The position numbers and the translations under genes were made by a program. From positions 67,418,435 to 67,482,434 of the forward strand of contig CM043950.1 of the NCBI GenBank assembly GCA_014529385.2: a DNA stretch of 64,000 nt, read 5' to 3'. Below the pieces are notes generated by a model that had not been told where the DNA came from, did not search any database, and saw only the letters and a program-made list of their open reading frames with translations. Origin of the DNA: Adiantum capillus-veneris. Lineage: Eukaryota > Streptophyta > Polypodiopsida > Polypodiales > Pteridaceae. Below are positions 11,053-22,510 of the stretch, one piece after another; the first letter of the stretch is position 1; every line of letters starts with the position of its first letter.

Positions 11053-11157
11053 CAGCCAAGTTAGACGTAAACTCCATTAGAAGGTTGATACCATCAGATT
11101 TATTCTTAACGAGGAGAGCTAGAACTTTAACCCAAAGGTCAAAAGAAATCAGTTGGA
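11053..11157 (-). CDS. RT gene exon 4
   Basis: This 105-base exon lies between acceptor CTCTAG and donor G/GTCTTT. It encodes QLISFDLWVKVLALLV then KNKSDG and ends NLA. The flanking predicted introns are 65 bases (11158-11222) and 89 bases (10964-11052). The donor GTCTTT is weak. The model is supported by frame: reading straight through meets stops, while splicing keeps one continuous frame. Confidence 0.45.
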
Positions 11158-11222
11158 CTAGAGACATACTAGACTCCTTCGAAGCATCAAAAATCAAGGA
11201 GAGGCATCCTTGTCTTGTATAC

Positions 11223-11295
11223 ATTTCAGTACAAGAAGAGAAGCAAGCGAAAGGGGTTCCATAGGAAGAGCGAGCCCTTGGAAAAGAGAAACAAT
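11223..11295 (-). CDS. RT gene exon 3
   Basis: A 73-base exon after acceptor TTTTTGCAG encodes IVSLFQGLALPMEPLSLASL then LVLK. It ends in phase 1 at donor AAAT/GTATAC. The preceding intron (11296-11363) is 68 bases with donor GTATTAG. Introns this short are near the lower limit for plants, so a frameshifted single exon remains an alternative. Confidence 0.45.
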
Positions 11296-11363
11296 CTGCA
11301 AAAATCACAGTACTTAGAATTCCGTATTTTTGGAAGAGATGAGAAGATTTGAGGATCTAATAC

Positions 11364-11537
11364 AAAGAGTTGCATCTTTTTGAATTTTACAGCCCTATGT
11401 AGATAAGGCCTAATCCTAAGAGAGATATTAGGGAAGGTCTTTTCTATTTCTTTAGCAAGTCGTAACTTCTCTGAAATCATAGCTCTCTTTTCTGGGTCAT
11501 AGCAGACTTTAATTCTTGCAGTGAGCTTTCCCACAAC
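11364..11537 (-). CDS. RT gene exon 2: basic N-terminal segment
   Basis: The exon starts after acceptor TTTTACCAG, phase 0, and encodes 58 residues beginning VVGKLTARIKVCYDPEKRAM and ending KFKKMQLF. It is basic and probably helical. No family was recognised. Its start is set by the splice site rather than by a start codon. Confidence 0.5.
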
Positions 11538-11540
11538 CTG

Positions 11541-14500
11541 GTAAAACAGACGTAATAACTAGTGAAATGATAGTAATAAAAGTAAAGTAAGAACAAGAAT
11601 CGTGAATATAGAGTGGACTGGTTAGCAGCCGTTCACCAGTCAGGTCAAAAAGAACCACTAAGACTGTGTGATAGCACCCCAGTCTACTAGAGTATAATAA
11701 ATTATACTATAATAGGCGTTTTTATTTCTAGAGTTATTGTCTGATAGAGATAAACAATAAAGTAAATCTCTCTTTTGCATTTATTGTGTGTGTAGCAGTT
11801 CTAGATCTATAAATATATGCAAAAGAACACTACCTGTTCACAGACCAACAATTCTCGAATAATACAATGTATTAATTGTACAATAATTTATATACATTTG
11901 AAAATAAACTTTGTACAAGGTAATGAAGATAACAGAATACAGTGTGGGAACCCGCAATCCCACAGTCTGGGAAATTTTGCATCATGGTAAGAGATCCGCC
12001 ATAAGTTAAGAACGGAATGTTTTAATCAAAGAAGGTAGCCCTCACCTGCACCCATAGCCACAAGAAAACAATTCGTTAGCACGTGACTGTACGCAGGTGA
12101 TGCTGGGCATCCTAGTTGTTATCCATGTCACATTAAAAAAAACACACAGCTCTTAACTTGAATCATGTTTTTATGAAAAAAAGAATCTTGGATCATTGCC
12201 AATCCAATAAGTGAAATCCCCTTAGAGCAGCTGAAAAAAAATTTACTTTTTTTGCCTAACCTTAGTTTTAAGTAGGTTTTTATAGGAAGATAATCAAAGC
12301 TGGAAAGAACTACAACCCTAATCAGATAAGAGAGAACTACATTCTAGATGCCATCATAGGCCAGATTTCTGTTAAGGACAACTCCTCCTTCGTAATTCAA
12401 AGTATAGAAAAAACAAACTTTCGAACCACTTCCTATTCCAAAAAATATATATTTCCTTTTTTTTTTTTAACTGAGATATCCCAACAACTGGTTACTTAAT
12501 TTTCAAACCAAAGACCCAAAAAAAACTGCCTCTGTCATTATACCATGACTGACATATTTTTTTCCAAGCCGGTTATAAACCAGATATCAAACCATAATAT
12601 TCTAGACAACTTCGTCAATAGAGCAAGCCCATACTTCTTCCGAGAAAGAATAGAAGTAAACGTAACCAGCCTACAAACTTTCCGTTGTATATATTGCTTG
12701 ATAGTAGGCAAAGAAAAGTTCAAATACATACGAGAGAGAATACGAAGCGAGTAAAATGATGTAAAGTTTATCTTATATGCATTACCCAAGTTCAAACCAG
12801 CCACAGCCAGCAGAGCTCAGCCGATAAGTTGAATCAGTGATTAGTAAACACACCATTCTTTAAACTTCCCATATTGTGATGTAATATGGTAAAAACAAAC
12901 GAGAAAGAAGGCTAATAGCCACCATAATAGGGTAAGTGATGCCATTTATCACCTTCAGAGCATCAGTCGATTTGGCAACACATCAGAAACCAGCTTTCAG
13001 TTCAGTCGAAGTCTCTTTAGACTATTCAAAACATTACGTACCTATACTAAGGACGGAGTCAGTCAAAGGTCAGCCAAAGTACCCAAAAAATATTTTTATA
13101 CACATACGAGAGAGAATACGCAGCGAGTAAAAAGATGTCAAGTTTATCTTCTTTGCATAACCCAAGGTCATACCAGCCACAGCAAGACGAAATTAGTCGA
13201 TAAGCTGAATTAGTGATAACACTCCATTCACTAAACCTCCCACCTTGTGATGTAATATGGTAAAACCAAGCGAGAAACAAAGCTATTAGCCACCATAATA
13301 GGGTATGTGAAGCCATTTAACGCCTTCAGATCACCAACCAATTTGGCAATACAACAGAAAAAGGTTTCGTTTCAGTCAAAGTCTCTTTAGACTATTAAAA
13401 AATTAGGTATCTGTACTAATGACCGAATCAGTCAGTGGTTAGCCAGTGTAACCAGAGTAATCCGACCTACTAGTGTTATGACTTACCAAGGAATCCAACA
13501 CTTACTGCTCACAGTTTTTGAGCTTTATATATTATTATTTGTGAATTACCGGATCGATTCAAATCCCTGCAAAATCACCTTCATAAGTACCTTCTTCCTA
13601 AAGATTAGCATTATCAACCAGACAGACCTACTCTACCCTATTAGCCATAATTCCTTCCAATACCCAATACAGCCATACAGATAGATCTACTAGAGACCTG
13701 GCTTTACTTAGCCGCTAGGGCCAGATTTATCATATCCAAAACAACCAGACAATATAACCTAGATACTGTTACCATAATCCGTTTTATTTTACGGAGACCT
13801 ATACCTTTAGTCAAAGAGAATCGCATCTTCCAATAGTCCTGAAGCAAACAAATATTACCACTCCCATTCCACCAAATAAACAGAAAGATCAGCAACCGGA
13901 ACAGGTTTTTAAATAAAAAAGTCTAATTATTGGTCATACCAGCCAGAGCAAGAATAAATCAGTCGTCGATAAGCTGAATTAGTGAAAACACTCTTTTCAC
14001 AAACTTCCCCCTTGTGATGTAATATGGTAAAACCAATCGAGAAACAAAGGTATTAGCCACCATAATAGGGTATGTGATGCTATTTACCGCCTTCAGATCA
14101 CCAACTATTTTGGCAATATAACAGAAAAAAGTTCACTTCAGTCAAGGTCTATTTAGACTATTAAAAAATTAGGTATCTGTACTAAGGACCGAATCAGTCT
14201 GTGGTCAGCTAGTGTACCCAGAGTAGTCCGACCTACTAGTTTTACGACTTCCCAAGGAATCCAACAATTATTGCTCCCAGTTTTGAGTTATATATATGAT
14301 TATTTGTGAATTACCGGTTCGATTCAAATCCCTGCAGAATCACCTTCAAAAGTAACTTCTTCCTAACAAATAGCATCATCAACAAGACAGACTCATCCTA
14401 TCCTATTAGCCATAATGCCTTCCAATACTCAATACAGCCATACAGATAGATCTCCTAGAGACCTGGCTTTTCTTAGCCCATATGACCAGATTTATTACAT

Positions 14501-14757
14501 CCAAAATAACCAGATAATATAACCTAGATATTGTTACCATAATCTTTTCTATTTTACGGAAACCGCTACCTTTCGTCAAAAGCAAACAAATAATACCACT
14601 CCCATTCCACCAAATAAACCAGAACGATCACTTACCGGAACAGGTTTTTTTATAAAAACGTCTAATTACTGGTTTTTCAAAGCATTTCAAACCACTTACA
14701 TCAAATCATCTCATTATCCTTTGATAGTCTTGAGAGTTAGAAGGATTTTTTGTTAAC
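11541..14757 (-). other. Predicted intron 1 of the RT gene, about 3.2 kb
   Basis: Donor CAG/GTTAAC at 14758/14757 and acceptor ACCAG before 11537 are in the same phase (0). The intron contains AT-rich sequence and the tandem repeat array at 12727-14675. No other coding region in it is convincing. Length is far above the gene's other introns, mainly because of the repeats. Confidence 0.45.
12727..14675. repeat. Tandem array of long repeat units inside intron 1
   Basis: A marker CATACGAGAGAGAATACG occurs at about 12728 and 13104 (spacing 376). The marker GGTCATACCAGCCA/G occurs at about 13166 and 13932 (spacing 766). The last two units agree along most of their length, including TTGTGATGTAATATGGTAAAACCAA-type, CACCATAATAGGGTATGTGA-type and TCTAGAGACCTGGC-type segments. 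The array is one partial unit of about 376 bp followed by two units of about 740-770 bp. Each long unit also contains GTTCGATTCAAATCC-like sequence. Confidence 0.75.
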
Positions 14758-14814
14758 CTGTAGATTAGGAGACGAAGACTCATCGACAATTTCCTTCCCA
14801 TTCTTTTTCGGCAT
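14758..14814 (-). CDS. RT gene exon 1 with predicted start codon
   Basis: ATG at 14814 opens 19 codons reading MPKKNGKEIVDESSSPNLQ, ending in CAG at a GT donor. The product is short, basic then acidic, and it joins exon 2 in phase 0. A TATA box lies about 110 bases upstream. The choice of this start rests on the frame and the promoter, not on homology. Confidence 0.45.
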
Positions 14815-14923
14815 GTTGAGCACTTCAGTAGTAAATAGCCTTTTAACTCACACAGTATAGAATGCACACACAGGTGATAACACATATCAATGCTAGTGAG
14901 TATGAGTACTCACCTTAAGATGC

Positions 14924-14930
14924 CTTTATA
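14924..14930 (-). promoter_or_regulatory. TATA box for the RT gene
   Basis: The minus strand reads CCAGTATAAAGGC. A start of transcription about 30 bases downstream would leave a leader of about 80 bases before the ATG at 14814. Confidence 0.45.
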
Positions 14931-15493
14931 CTGGTTGAAGCCTATCAGACGAGGGTACGCCAGAGACTCGGACAGGTTTACCCATACCCGAGGTCACGCA
15001 TACAGTCAGATTCTTAGGGATTGTCCCCGGGTAAAGATCCGGTTGCTCAGACCCGGTCGCACACCTTCGCTGCTACATAAACCTGCAGACCAATCCCTTG
15101 CTCACAGGCGGTAACCTGCAGCAGTATGCACGATTAATAAATGAAGTGAAGATAAAAAATGCTACACAGAAATGTGTATACATCAGGGAAAGTTTAAGTA
15201 AAAATCCAGGTCAAGTCACCTTGTCCCAATTTACACCTATCACCCGATAAAAAAAACCCTCACACGGTCGAAAACCCGGTCCGTAATCCATTACCTGTTT
15301 AATGTACCTAGTACCGGTTGATGATATACAACCCGTTAGCCATACAACTAAACACTTCACTGAGCTTATGTCATACAGCTACCCACTAGGGTAAGGTATC
15401 CAAGCCCCGATCTTAACGGTGTGAGTTATATTACTTAGAGCTGGCAATATTATATATTATTCACAATTTTTACTCAAAGTAATAAGGTGGGTC
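14931..15493. promoter_or_regulatory. Divergent intergenic promoter region
   Basis: The 560 bases between the two outward-facing TATA boxes include a comparatively GC-rich stretch (14940-15120) with several CCCGG/CCGGG words and inverted CTGCAG/GGTAACCTGCAG-like elements, then an AT-rich part. No tRNA, rRNA or ribozyme was recognised in it. Confidence 0.4.
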
Positions 15494-15501
15494 TATAAAA
15501 G
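15494..15501 (+). promoter_or_regulatory. TATA box for the 171-codon orphan ORF
   Basis: GTCTATAAAAGACAG is a near-consensus plant TATA box, 105-110 bases upstream of the ATG at 15606. Confidence 0.55.
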
Positions 15502-15605
15502 ACAGAAGGCATTTTTACATAACCAAGTCCATACCATTCGTATGGAGCAACATTACAAGAGTTAAAATTTCAGTTTAATTTCTCTTCAGGAGTAACTATC
15601 TCATT

Positions 15606-16121
15606 ATGGCTTACAGTCAAGAACTGGTTTTTGCCATAGCGACCGCGCATCTTCCTCAGTTAGGTGAATCTACCCAGAGAGCAACTTTGCTCCGTTATGA
15701 ACTTCATCTATTTCCCCAATTAGGAACCTCTGTATCCCAAACTAAATGGTGGACCTATCACGCCCGAGTGACTCGTGTGACCCTTTGGGGTCGCAAACAT
15801 TTTAGGAACAATATCAGATTGGAGATGGTAACTGAGGCTCTGGGCCTAGGGCCCCAGTATTATTACATAGAACGTTCACTGAAGCCAGGTTTTTCTGAGC
15901 GGTTATACCTGCTAGCCCAGTTCCTACCACCTCATAAGATTTTCCTGTATCATAGTTATGGTCATCCACTAGGAGGATATTTTAATAGTACTCCACGCAC
16001 CCGGGAGTATGGGGTAGTCTTGGCGACTCGTATCTTACCTTTAGCTAAGCGTCCAAACACCTGCTTTTACTGTGATAGCTGTTTGTGTGATCATGTAATG
16101 GGTGGCTTAATCGATATGTAG
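15606..16121 (+). CDS. Orphan 171-residue protein divergent from the RT gene
   Basis: The frame is intact, starts in a good context (CATTATGGCT) and is preceded by a TATA box, so it looks like a real gene. The protein begins MAYSQELVFAIATAHLPQLG. It has a central TKWWTYHARVTRVTLWGRKH segment, then LLAQFLPPHKIFLYHSYGHP and LGGYFNSTPRTREYGVVL. It ends with a cysteine cluster, CFYCDSCLCDH, which could bind a metal. There is no signal peptide or clear membrane helix. I do not recognise a family. It is transcribed away from the RT gene across a shared 0.8-kb region, which suggests an accessory ORF of the same element, but a host gene fragment is possible. A donor-like GTAATG near the end could mean a further exon. 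Confidence 0.55.
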   Translation: MAYSQELVFAIATAHLPQLGESTQRATLLRYELHLFPQLGTSVSQTKWWTYHARVTRVTLWGRKHFRNNIRLEMVTEALGLGPQYYYIERSLKPGFSERLYLLAQFLPPHKIFLYHSYGHPLGGYFNSTPRTREYGVVLATRILPLAKRPNTCFYCDSCLCDHVMGGLIDM

Positions 16122-16206
16122 ATGAAGGGATCCCAACATACTAAACTACCAGGCTTTTTTTGTCAAATTCCAGAAATGAGTCAAGTGAAAGATATCATGT
16201 AATTTT

Positions 16207-16208
<2 letters not shown>

Positions 16209-16281
<73 letters not shown>

Positions 16282-16324
16282 GTGTGTGTGTATGTTTATG
16301 GGTGGGTGTGGGTGTGTGGTGTGT

Positions 16325-16362
<38 letters not shown>
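16209..16362. repeat. Compound (GT)n-(GA)n microsatellite
   Basis: About 115 bases of nearly pure TG repeats followed by about 36 bases of GA repeats. Confidence 0.95.
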
Positions 16363-16365
<3 letters not shown>

Positions 16366-16539
16366 CTACTTCGCACCTAGCTACCGACATCGAGACGGAG
16401 AGAGAGAGAGCGGGAGTCAACGAGGGTGAGAGAGCGGGTGAGGGAGAGAGTGAGGGAGCATGCGGCCATGGGTGGGGAATGAGAGAGAGGTAGAGACCCT
16501 TATGCCCTTCATGGGCTGGCCCCCTCGCGGGTTGACGAA
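16363..16539. repeat. Conserved spacer between GA tracts, shared with 49.7 kb
   Basis: This segment (GGGGAATGAGAGAG, GGGCTGGCCCCCTCGCGGG, GTTGACGAACGAGAG and neighbours) is the inverted counterpart of 49685-49850. The two copies are alignable over about 150 bases, so the microsatellites belong to a dispersed repeat family rather than being independent. Confidence 0.7.
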
Positions 16540-16702
<163 letters not shown>

Positions 16703-16715
16703 TATAGCAAAGGAA

Positions 16716-17209
16716 ATGAAATCAATGCTAATGTTTGTCATTGCTCTTGACCAAGTTTTTGCTCCAATTTTGAAGATTGAGAATTACTGTGGAAGTGATC
16801 CCATAGATCAAAATGGGAAATTTTTTATAGATAGAGTGGATCAAAATAAATGTCTACATTTTTTGATCCAAAGTTCATCATTCAACAAGACTCTTGTAGA
16901 GGGCGAGCTTCAATATCAGACAAAGAGGCTTTGCAAAACTCTGACTTTGTTTCAAAACATCTTTCAACTATTCAGGGGGACAATTTCAAAGTGGGAGATG
17001 ATCCAAAAACAATGTCGCAAGGACTTGGTTCAAATTTTCGTGTGATGCAGCACACTCCAGGGTTGCTTCATTTTGCAACACAAGGTCCAACTTGTAAGCC
17101 AGATGAAGTTATGTTCGCTGATTTTGAAGCTTATTTTGCTCAAATGGAAGATCATACATATTTTCCTGAACTCCGACAAGAGCATGCTGAAATGCAAGGT
17201 GTTGATTGA
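16716..17209 (+). pseudogene. Decayed coding remnant of unknown type
   Basis: Two overlapping plus-strand frames cover this stretch. The second (16850-17209) reads through acidic, aromatic sequence such as PTCKPDEVMFADFEAYFAQM and stops at 17209. Neither matches a family I know. The region directly follows the GA/G microsatellite and could be a retroelement gag remnant. Confidence 0.25.
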
Positions 17210-18530
17210 GAATTTTCTGAGGCAAACTTAGATTTTATGATGTTTTTGAGGAGGAACTTGAGAAAACTAATGAAAGTGGGTTTTTGGAGCCTAACTCAGA
17301 TTTTGAAGCAAAGTATCAGTGTTCTCAGATGTTGAAGATGCTGAAGAAGCTTTACTTGATGGTTGCAAAGAGGTCTTTTCATCTTGAACCAATTCTAGGT
17401 CATTTTATGAAGTGAAATTTGATTTGTTGGAAGTGTTATTTCCTGCAAATTGGTGGCTAAAGTTGATTATGGACATGTATCTTAACTATTTGAGCTTGTT
17501 CTCAAAGTCAGAAGTTGCAGATTTTCAAAATTCTGGAGTTTTTCAAGATTAGATTTCTAAGTCTGAAGTGTATATTGCTGATTTTCTCAATGCAAAAGTT
17601 GCAAATCAGATTTTATAGATCCCAGATGTTGAGGCTGATGACTCAATGATCCATATTTCATAATGTTTAAATTCGATTTTGCAGATTGAGGATCAGGCAA
17701 AGATGGTTTTTCCCTTGGTTTTGCAAAAGTCACGTGGAAATCAAAGGGATATGATATTCTGGATGCTTTTCATGATAAATTATAGAGTTTGTTGAGTGGA
17801 GTGATTGTTTCCAATGGAAGCAGTGGTTTTGTTTCAGATCTGCCTAAACTGTTTGATTTTGAAGAACAAATATTTATGGATCATATTTTAGTTGGATGTT
17901 GGGAGCATTATGTCTTTATGCACAGGTTGTTGAAGGTTGAATATGCATACTTTCAGGTTCAAGCAGGTTTGACGATACAACATTATATTCAGGTTTTGGT
18001 GCTTGAATTGCAAAAACCTGATTTTCAGAGTCCGGTTCTCATGTTTCAAAGGTTGCAGAGACTAATTCTACTAATGTTTACTTCATTATCTTGGAGAATG
18101 GACATACTTATTCAATTTTGGTTTCATAAGTTCATTTTGTATAAACTCTCATGGAAGTATCTTTACTTTGTCGACTGACACAATGATGTAATCCCTTGGG
18201 AAATGTTTGGGTGGTGTTTAGTTTCTCTCTATGATGTATTTTGTGTACCTTGGTTTGAGTACCAGGCACTACACTTTGCTTCATATGAAGATCCTAGCAT
18301 TGAGTTTTTTATAGTGCTATATGGTGTATTTCTATATCTTGGATTGGGTTCTAGGAACTATACTTTATGCTATATAGTAACTAGGGATTTTTGGGAAAAT
18401 AGGATAAGGCATTTGACTTTGATCAAGGTATGTGTGGATCCGACTCGGATTTCTACGAAATCCACCACCGGGACGTGCCATGTGTTGGCTGGGATATTGC
18501 TGAGTCTGATTATTTGTTGACTATGATTAT
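17210..18530. other. AT-rich noncoding stretch
   Basis: Short plus-strand frames only (for example 17789-18178), rich in Phe, Leu and Gln codons with no recognised motif. Repeated AGATTTTCA and CAGATTTTGAAG words suggest decayed simple-repeat expansion. Confidence 0.4.
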
Positions 18531-18720
18531 TGCTAAGTTTGATACTTGGTTAGTCTGATTATTGGTGAGTCTGATATTTGGTCAATTAGATTATTAGTGA
18601 GTCAGATGTTGCTCAGTCAGATGTTGCTGAGTTGGATGTTGGTTAGTCAGATGTTGGTTAATCAGATCTTGTTGGGTCAGATTTTTGCTGAGTCTAATTT
18701 TTGTTGAGTCATATATTTTG
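18530..18720. repeat. Degenerate minisatellite, GAGTCAGATGTTGCT-type unit
   Basis: About nine copies of a unit of 16-21 bp built from GTCAGATNTT followed by GNTGAGT or GNTTAGT run in the same direction. Confidence 0.7.
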
Positions 18721-19011
18721 CCAAGAACTTCTTTTGGGTACTTACAACTATTTTGTGTTGGATACTTAAGGGTTGAGGCTACGCCTTATAGAGGGGATTC
18801 GTGGTCATGTAGTTATGTGTATTCTCTTGATGAATTAATGAATGCTATGTTTGTTGCTCTATCTGATCTACTTTTGTGTTGTATTCTGCTCAATTTGAAG
18901 TCGTCTGTGTGAGTTCTGATATGCCTGAAGTGTTTCTTGAGTTGTTTCTATGTAAGAAATGGTGTGTGGGAGTCGTGTGTGATGTAAGGTGTTCTTGCTC
19001 ATGAATACATT

Positions 19012-20353
19012 AGCACTAGGTTGGTAATGGGGCACTTTTATGTCCTGGGACACTTTTATGTCCTGTGAAGTGACCATTTTCCTTGAATTATGTCAAGAGT
19101 TTCAAAATGGATTTTGAGGTGCTATCTATCTAGAAAGTTGTCTCATGAGCTGAAAAAAACTCGACATTTTTTTGGAATATCAATTCCATCTTTAACATTG
19201 TCCTTGCACAACATTTCACAACCTAAATTGTGTGAAAAAACGGGTCCTGTTTTTGGCTTTTTTCAACTTTTTGCAACTATACCACTCTAGAATTCATGTT
19301 TGTGAGGTCTATAATGCTAGAGAACTATCTTTAGTAGTCCTCAACATGTCCTGATGCTTCTAGGGAGAAATAAATATTAAAGTTGTAAGTTATAACCAAA
19401 TTACAAAAATTGTCAAATCCTGTTTTCTAGCCAATTTTAGCTCTTCTATGATTTTTTTGGTGGATTTCATGATATCCAAATTCATTTTTGATTTTCTATG
19501 TCGCATATTGTAACATAAAGCTAACATTCCTTGAGTTTTGGGGCACCTAATACCCTATTTTGCATAGTACACAACGATGGTTGATTTTTTCAATTATGGA
19601 AGAAGACGAAACATTCTAGTATATCAAGTATAGCTTTTTCAATATTGTTAGTTTCTTGTGACAACTACATGCATTTTGTACGTAGTAACCATATCTAGTC
19701 ATAAGGATCAAATTTGGCTAGATATTGAATAGTTTCTATGGGATTCTACAACTCATAATGTTCAACCCAGTTTATTCATGTTTGCTGTATTTAACACTTC
19801 ATCTTTGTCCCCAAGATTCTCCTTGGTAAGAGATGTATTATTCTTTTGACATGCTCCATGGCTCCTTATGAACATAAATGACAATAGGGAACTAAGAAAA
19901 CATGCATATATTATTTGTATTGAGCGTGGCTATAGAAACTTTGATGATAGGTTTGCAGAATGGTAAAAATTCAACTTTTTTGTACCTATTTATTTTGGCA
20001 AAACAAAAAATAGTGAGTGAGAAGCAATCATATGTTCTGATCACCAACCCATTGAAGTTAACTAGGGAATTTATCTCAAGTCCTACAAAAATCCCTAATC
20101 TTATTTTTATGCAACAAAACGTAAGAAATGACTGTTTTGATGAAAATTCACTGATCCATCAACTTGGACGCTTGGTGTGACCAAAAGATGAGAAATTTTA
20201 CAAGATTCTTATTTTTTCCATGTTTAGTAGGCCTTGAACTATAACCTCATGAAAGGATTTTACAAAATGAGTGGATCTACTATGGTTTTGGAGGTTTTTT
20301 TCAAAACCCTAAAAGGACACTTTTATGTCTTGTTAGGTTACCAACCTAGTGCT
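19012..20353. mobile_element. 1,342-bp non-autonomous element with 16-bp inverted ends
   Basis: AGCACTAGGTTGGTAA at 19012-19027 is matched exactly in reverse at 20338-20353. The flanks show ATT on both sides (19009-19011 and 20354-20356), a possible 3-bp target duplication. Just inside both ends CACTTTTATGTC(C/T)TG occurs. No transposase is encoded. A diverged relative lies at about 26.6-28.05 kb. Confidence 0.6.
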
Positions 20354-21392
20354 ATTAGGGTTTTGTACTTTGTTGAACTTTCTTGTGTGTAGTCTTGCTT
20401 TGAAAGAATCCAATTCTGATGTATGTGAGTGTGTGAATTTCCTACCATTACATGTTTTATTCATGTGTTGTCGATGAGCCCCAGTAGCCTCGATGTCAGA
20501 TTTGTAGTCAAAGTGACTTGCAAGTGTCACCACTAGCTTCAGCCAGAGAGAGGCTTGTGAGTGGCAGAAAGGGGCAAACAATGTTTCGTATAATTAATTT
20601 GGACCCTTGTGTTGGACTTCAAGTTATCGATGTTTGGACCCATAGGTCAAACTTTAATGCACATGCATCTAGCAGGGAACCAATCAAATGTCTAAAACAC
20701 TATGGATGGGTGCACTTATTTAATTTTTGTTGGTCGGATCATGGACAAGATGTGTTCCATAGTTCATTATCTTGGATTTTTATATTTTGGACGTGTTGTG
20801 TTCATAGTTCATGAATGAGTATTCTTGGACGTAGTGTGGTCTGTAGTTCAAAGTTTCTACAAAGGAAATCAATGCTCAAGATGGAATTATTTTAAGGTCC
20901 AAAGTTGAGGGGAGCAACACTGAGGTGTATCCAGATGGTGGCCACTTCTGGATGTCCATGGTAGCTTTTTCATGAACTTGGTCTCACTATTGATGTCCAC
21001 TATGAGCTACTAAGAGGGTATTAGAGTTTTGGCATCTCACCTAAAGTGCCCAATGTGATCCATTATCTCTTTTGGCTTTTAGGTATTTAGTTCACTTATT
21101 TGTCAAAGTTTGTGTATCAAGGATGTAATATTTACGTAATTACACGTGATCACAAGGTCTTATTGACATATTTACATAATCACACTTAACATGATCAGAA
21201 ACAAGCCGGTTGAGAGCAAGCTGGAAACCCACAAAAACCCCATCCGACAATGCAATTTTCCTTGTGGGCTCGCTGGGAATCAATGTTTTTCCTATGGGCT
21301 TGCCGAAAAAAACCATATGCTCGGTGGACCCGCAACATAATATATATAAGGCCCAGATCGGGGGGCCCGTTGGGTGTTATTCCTTGAGCCAC

Positions 21393-21395
<3 letters not shown>
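20354..21395. other. No recognisable gene
   Basis: Short frames without known motifs. I see no RNA gene. Confidence 0.4.

Positions 21396-21476
<81 letters not shown>
21396..21476. repeat. (GA)n microsatellite
   Basis: About 80 bases of uninterrupted GA repeats. A TG-rich tract follows at 21590-21630. Confidence 0.95.
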
Positions 21477-21479
<3 letters not shown>

Positions 21480-22510
21480 TACCACCACCTTTGTAGGTAC
21501 GTCAAGAGGAGAGAGGGGGCGTGTGGGAGCCTTCTCTGTGTTGCAGTGCACGACAACAACGGAGTACCTGACCACATGATCTGGGTGTGTGTTGTGTGTG
21601 GGTGTGTGTTGTGTGTGTGTGCACGTTATGTGGTAGTGTGACTTTTGTCGTATTGCACAATAGTCATAAGGTACCTTACCACACAATGTGAGTGTGTGTG
21701 TGTGTGAGTTGTTCTATGGAATAGTGCTTACCACGCGGGCATCACCTCAATGACGTGGGGAATATGGTGTCCTTGTCGTAAGTATTGGCTCACTGTCTGG
21801 GTACTACGTCAGTAATGTGGTGATTCTAGTATCCTTATGGTGAATCAACTTCCCTTCCCCTCTCCAGAAAAACATATGGGCATCGATGGGTAACGTGGCT
21901 ATATGATGCTTGTATGCAAGCCATATTGCTCTTTATATTTGGGCTGCACACTCAGTCGGTAATGCGGCTAAATGTTGTTTGTTAGAAGCATTTATTTTTG
22001 CATAAATGTTGTGTTCAAGTTATTAACCTATCCATACGAATGCCATATAATTTGTATGTACATCTGCAATTCGTTTTTTTAAGTATTAAGTATATGAAAT
22101 ACTTGGTCGATAACACGGTCATGAAGAGTTTTCATATACAAATGTTTGAATTATTTGATATTGTTGTTTTTAAGTGTTCTTGTAAAAATATATACTATCT
22201 AATCATATTCAAAATAATAAGTTATTCATCAATCATCGTTGCTATTTTAAATGATACATTTACATCAGTAATATTCACACTATGTTATTTCTCTATGTCT
22301 ACAAATAGCTAATATACTTTAAATTTAAAAAAGTATATGCACACATTTTGCATGTAAAACATTCATTATGATCTTTTTAAAGAGCAAGACGTTCTTTGCA
22401 ATTTATGAGTGGTTTGTATACTTTCAATGTTTTAAAATGAGCTAAAATGAAATTGATAATATGTACATCACGATGCATATATCTTTTATTGGCAAACTTT
22501 TTTGAAGTGA
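21477..22510. other. No recognisable gene
   Basis: Contains short diverged direct repeats around GGTAATGTGG/GCGGCTA words (21770-21980) and AT-rich sequence. No coding feature is supported. Confidence 0.4.

Noticed and set aside
14310-14335. Pol III B-box-like GGTTCGATTCAAATCC in a repeat unit
   Set aside because: No A box at the right distance and no tRNA fold. The equivalent position in the other unit is GGATCGATTC.
12727-14675. Hammerhead ribozyme in the intronic repeats
   Set aside because: I found no CTGATGA core paired with GAAA and a cleavage site by eye. A covariance search could still find a divergent one.
19012-20353. Assignment of the 1.34-kb element to the CACTA superfamily because its ends contain CACTA
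   Set aside because: CACTA is not at the extreme end when the ATT duplication is used, and no CACTA-type subterminal array is visible.
22000-22312. 104-codon frame at 21998-22312
   Set aside because: Low-complexity AT-driven composition and no motif.
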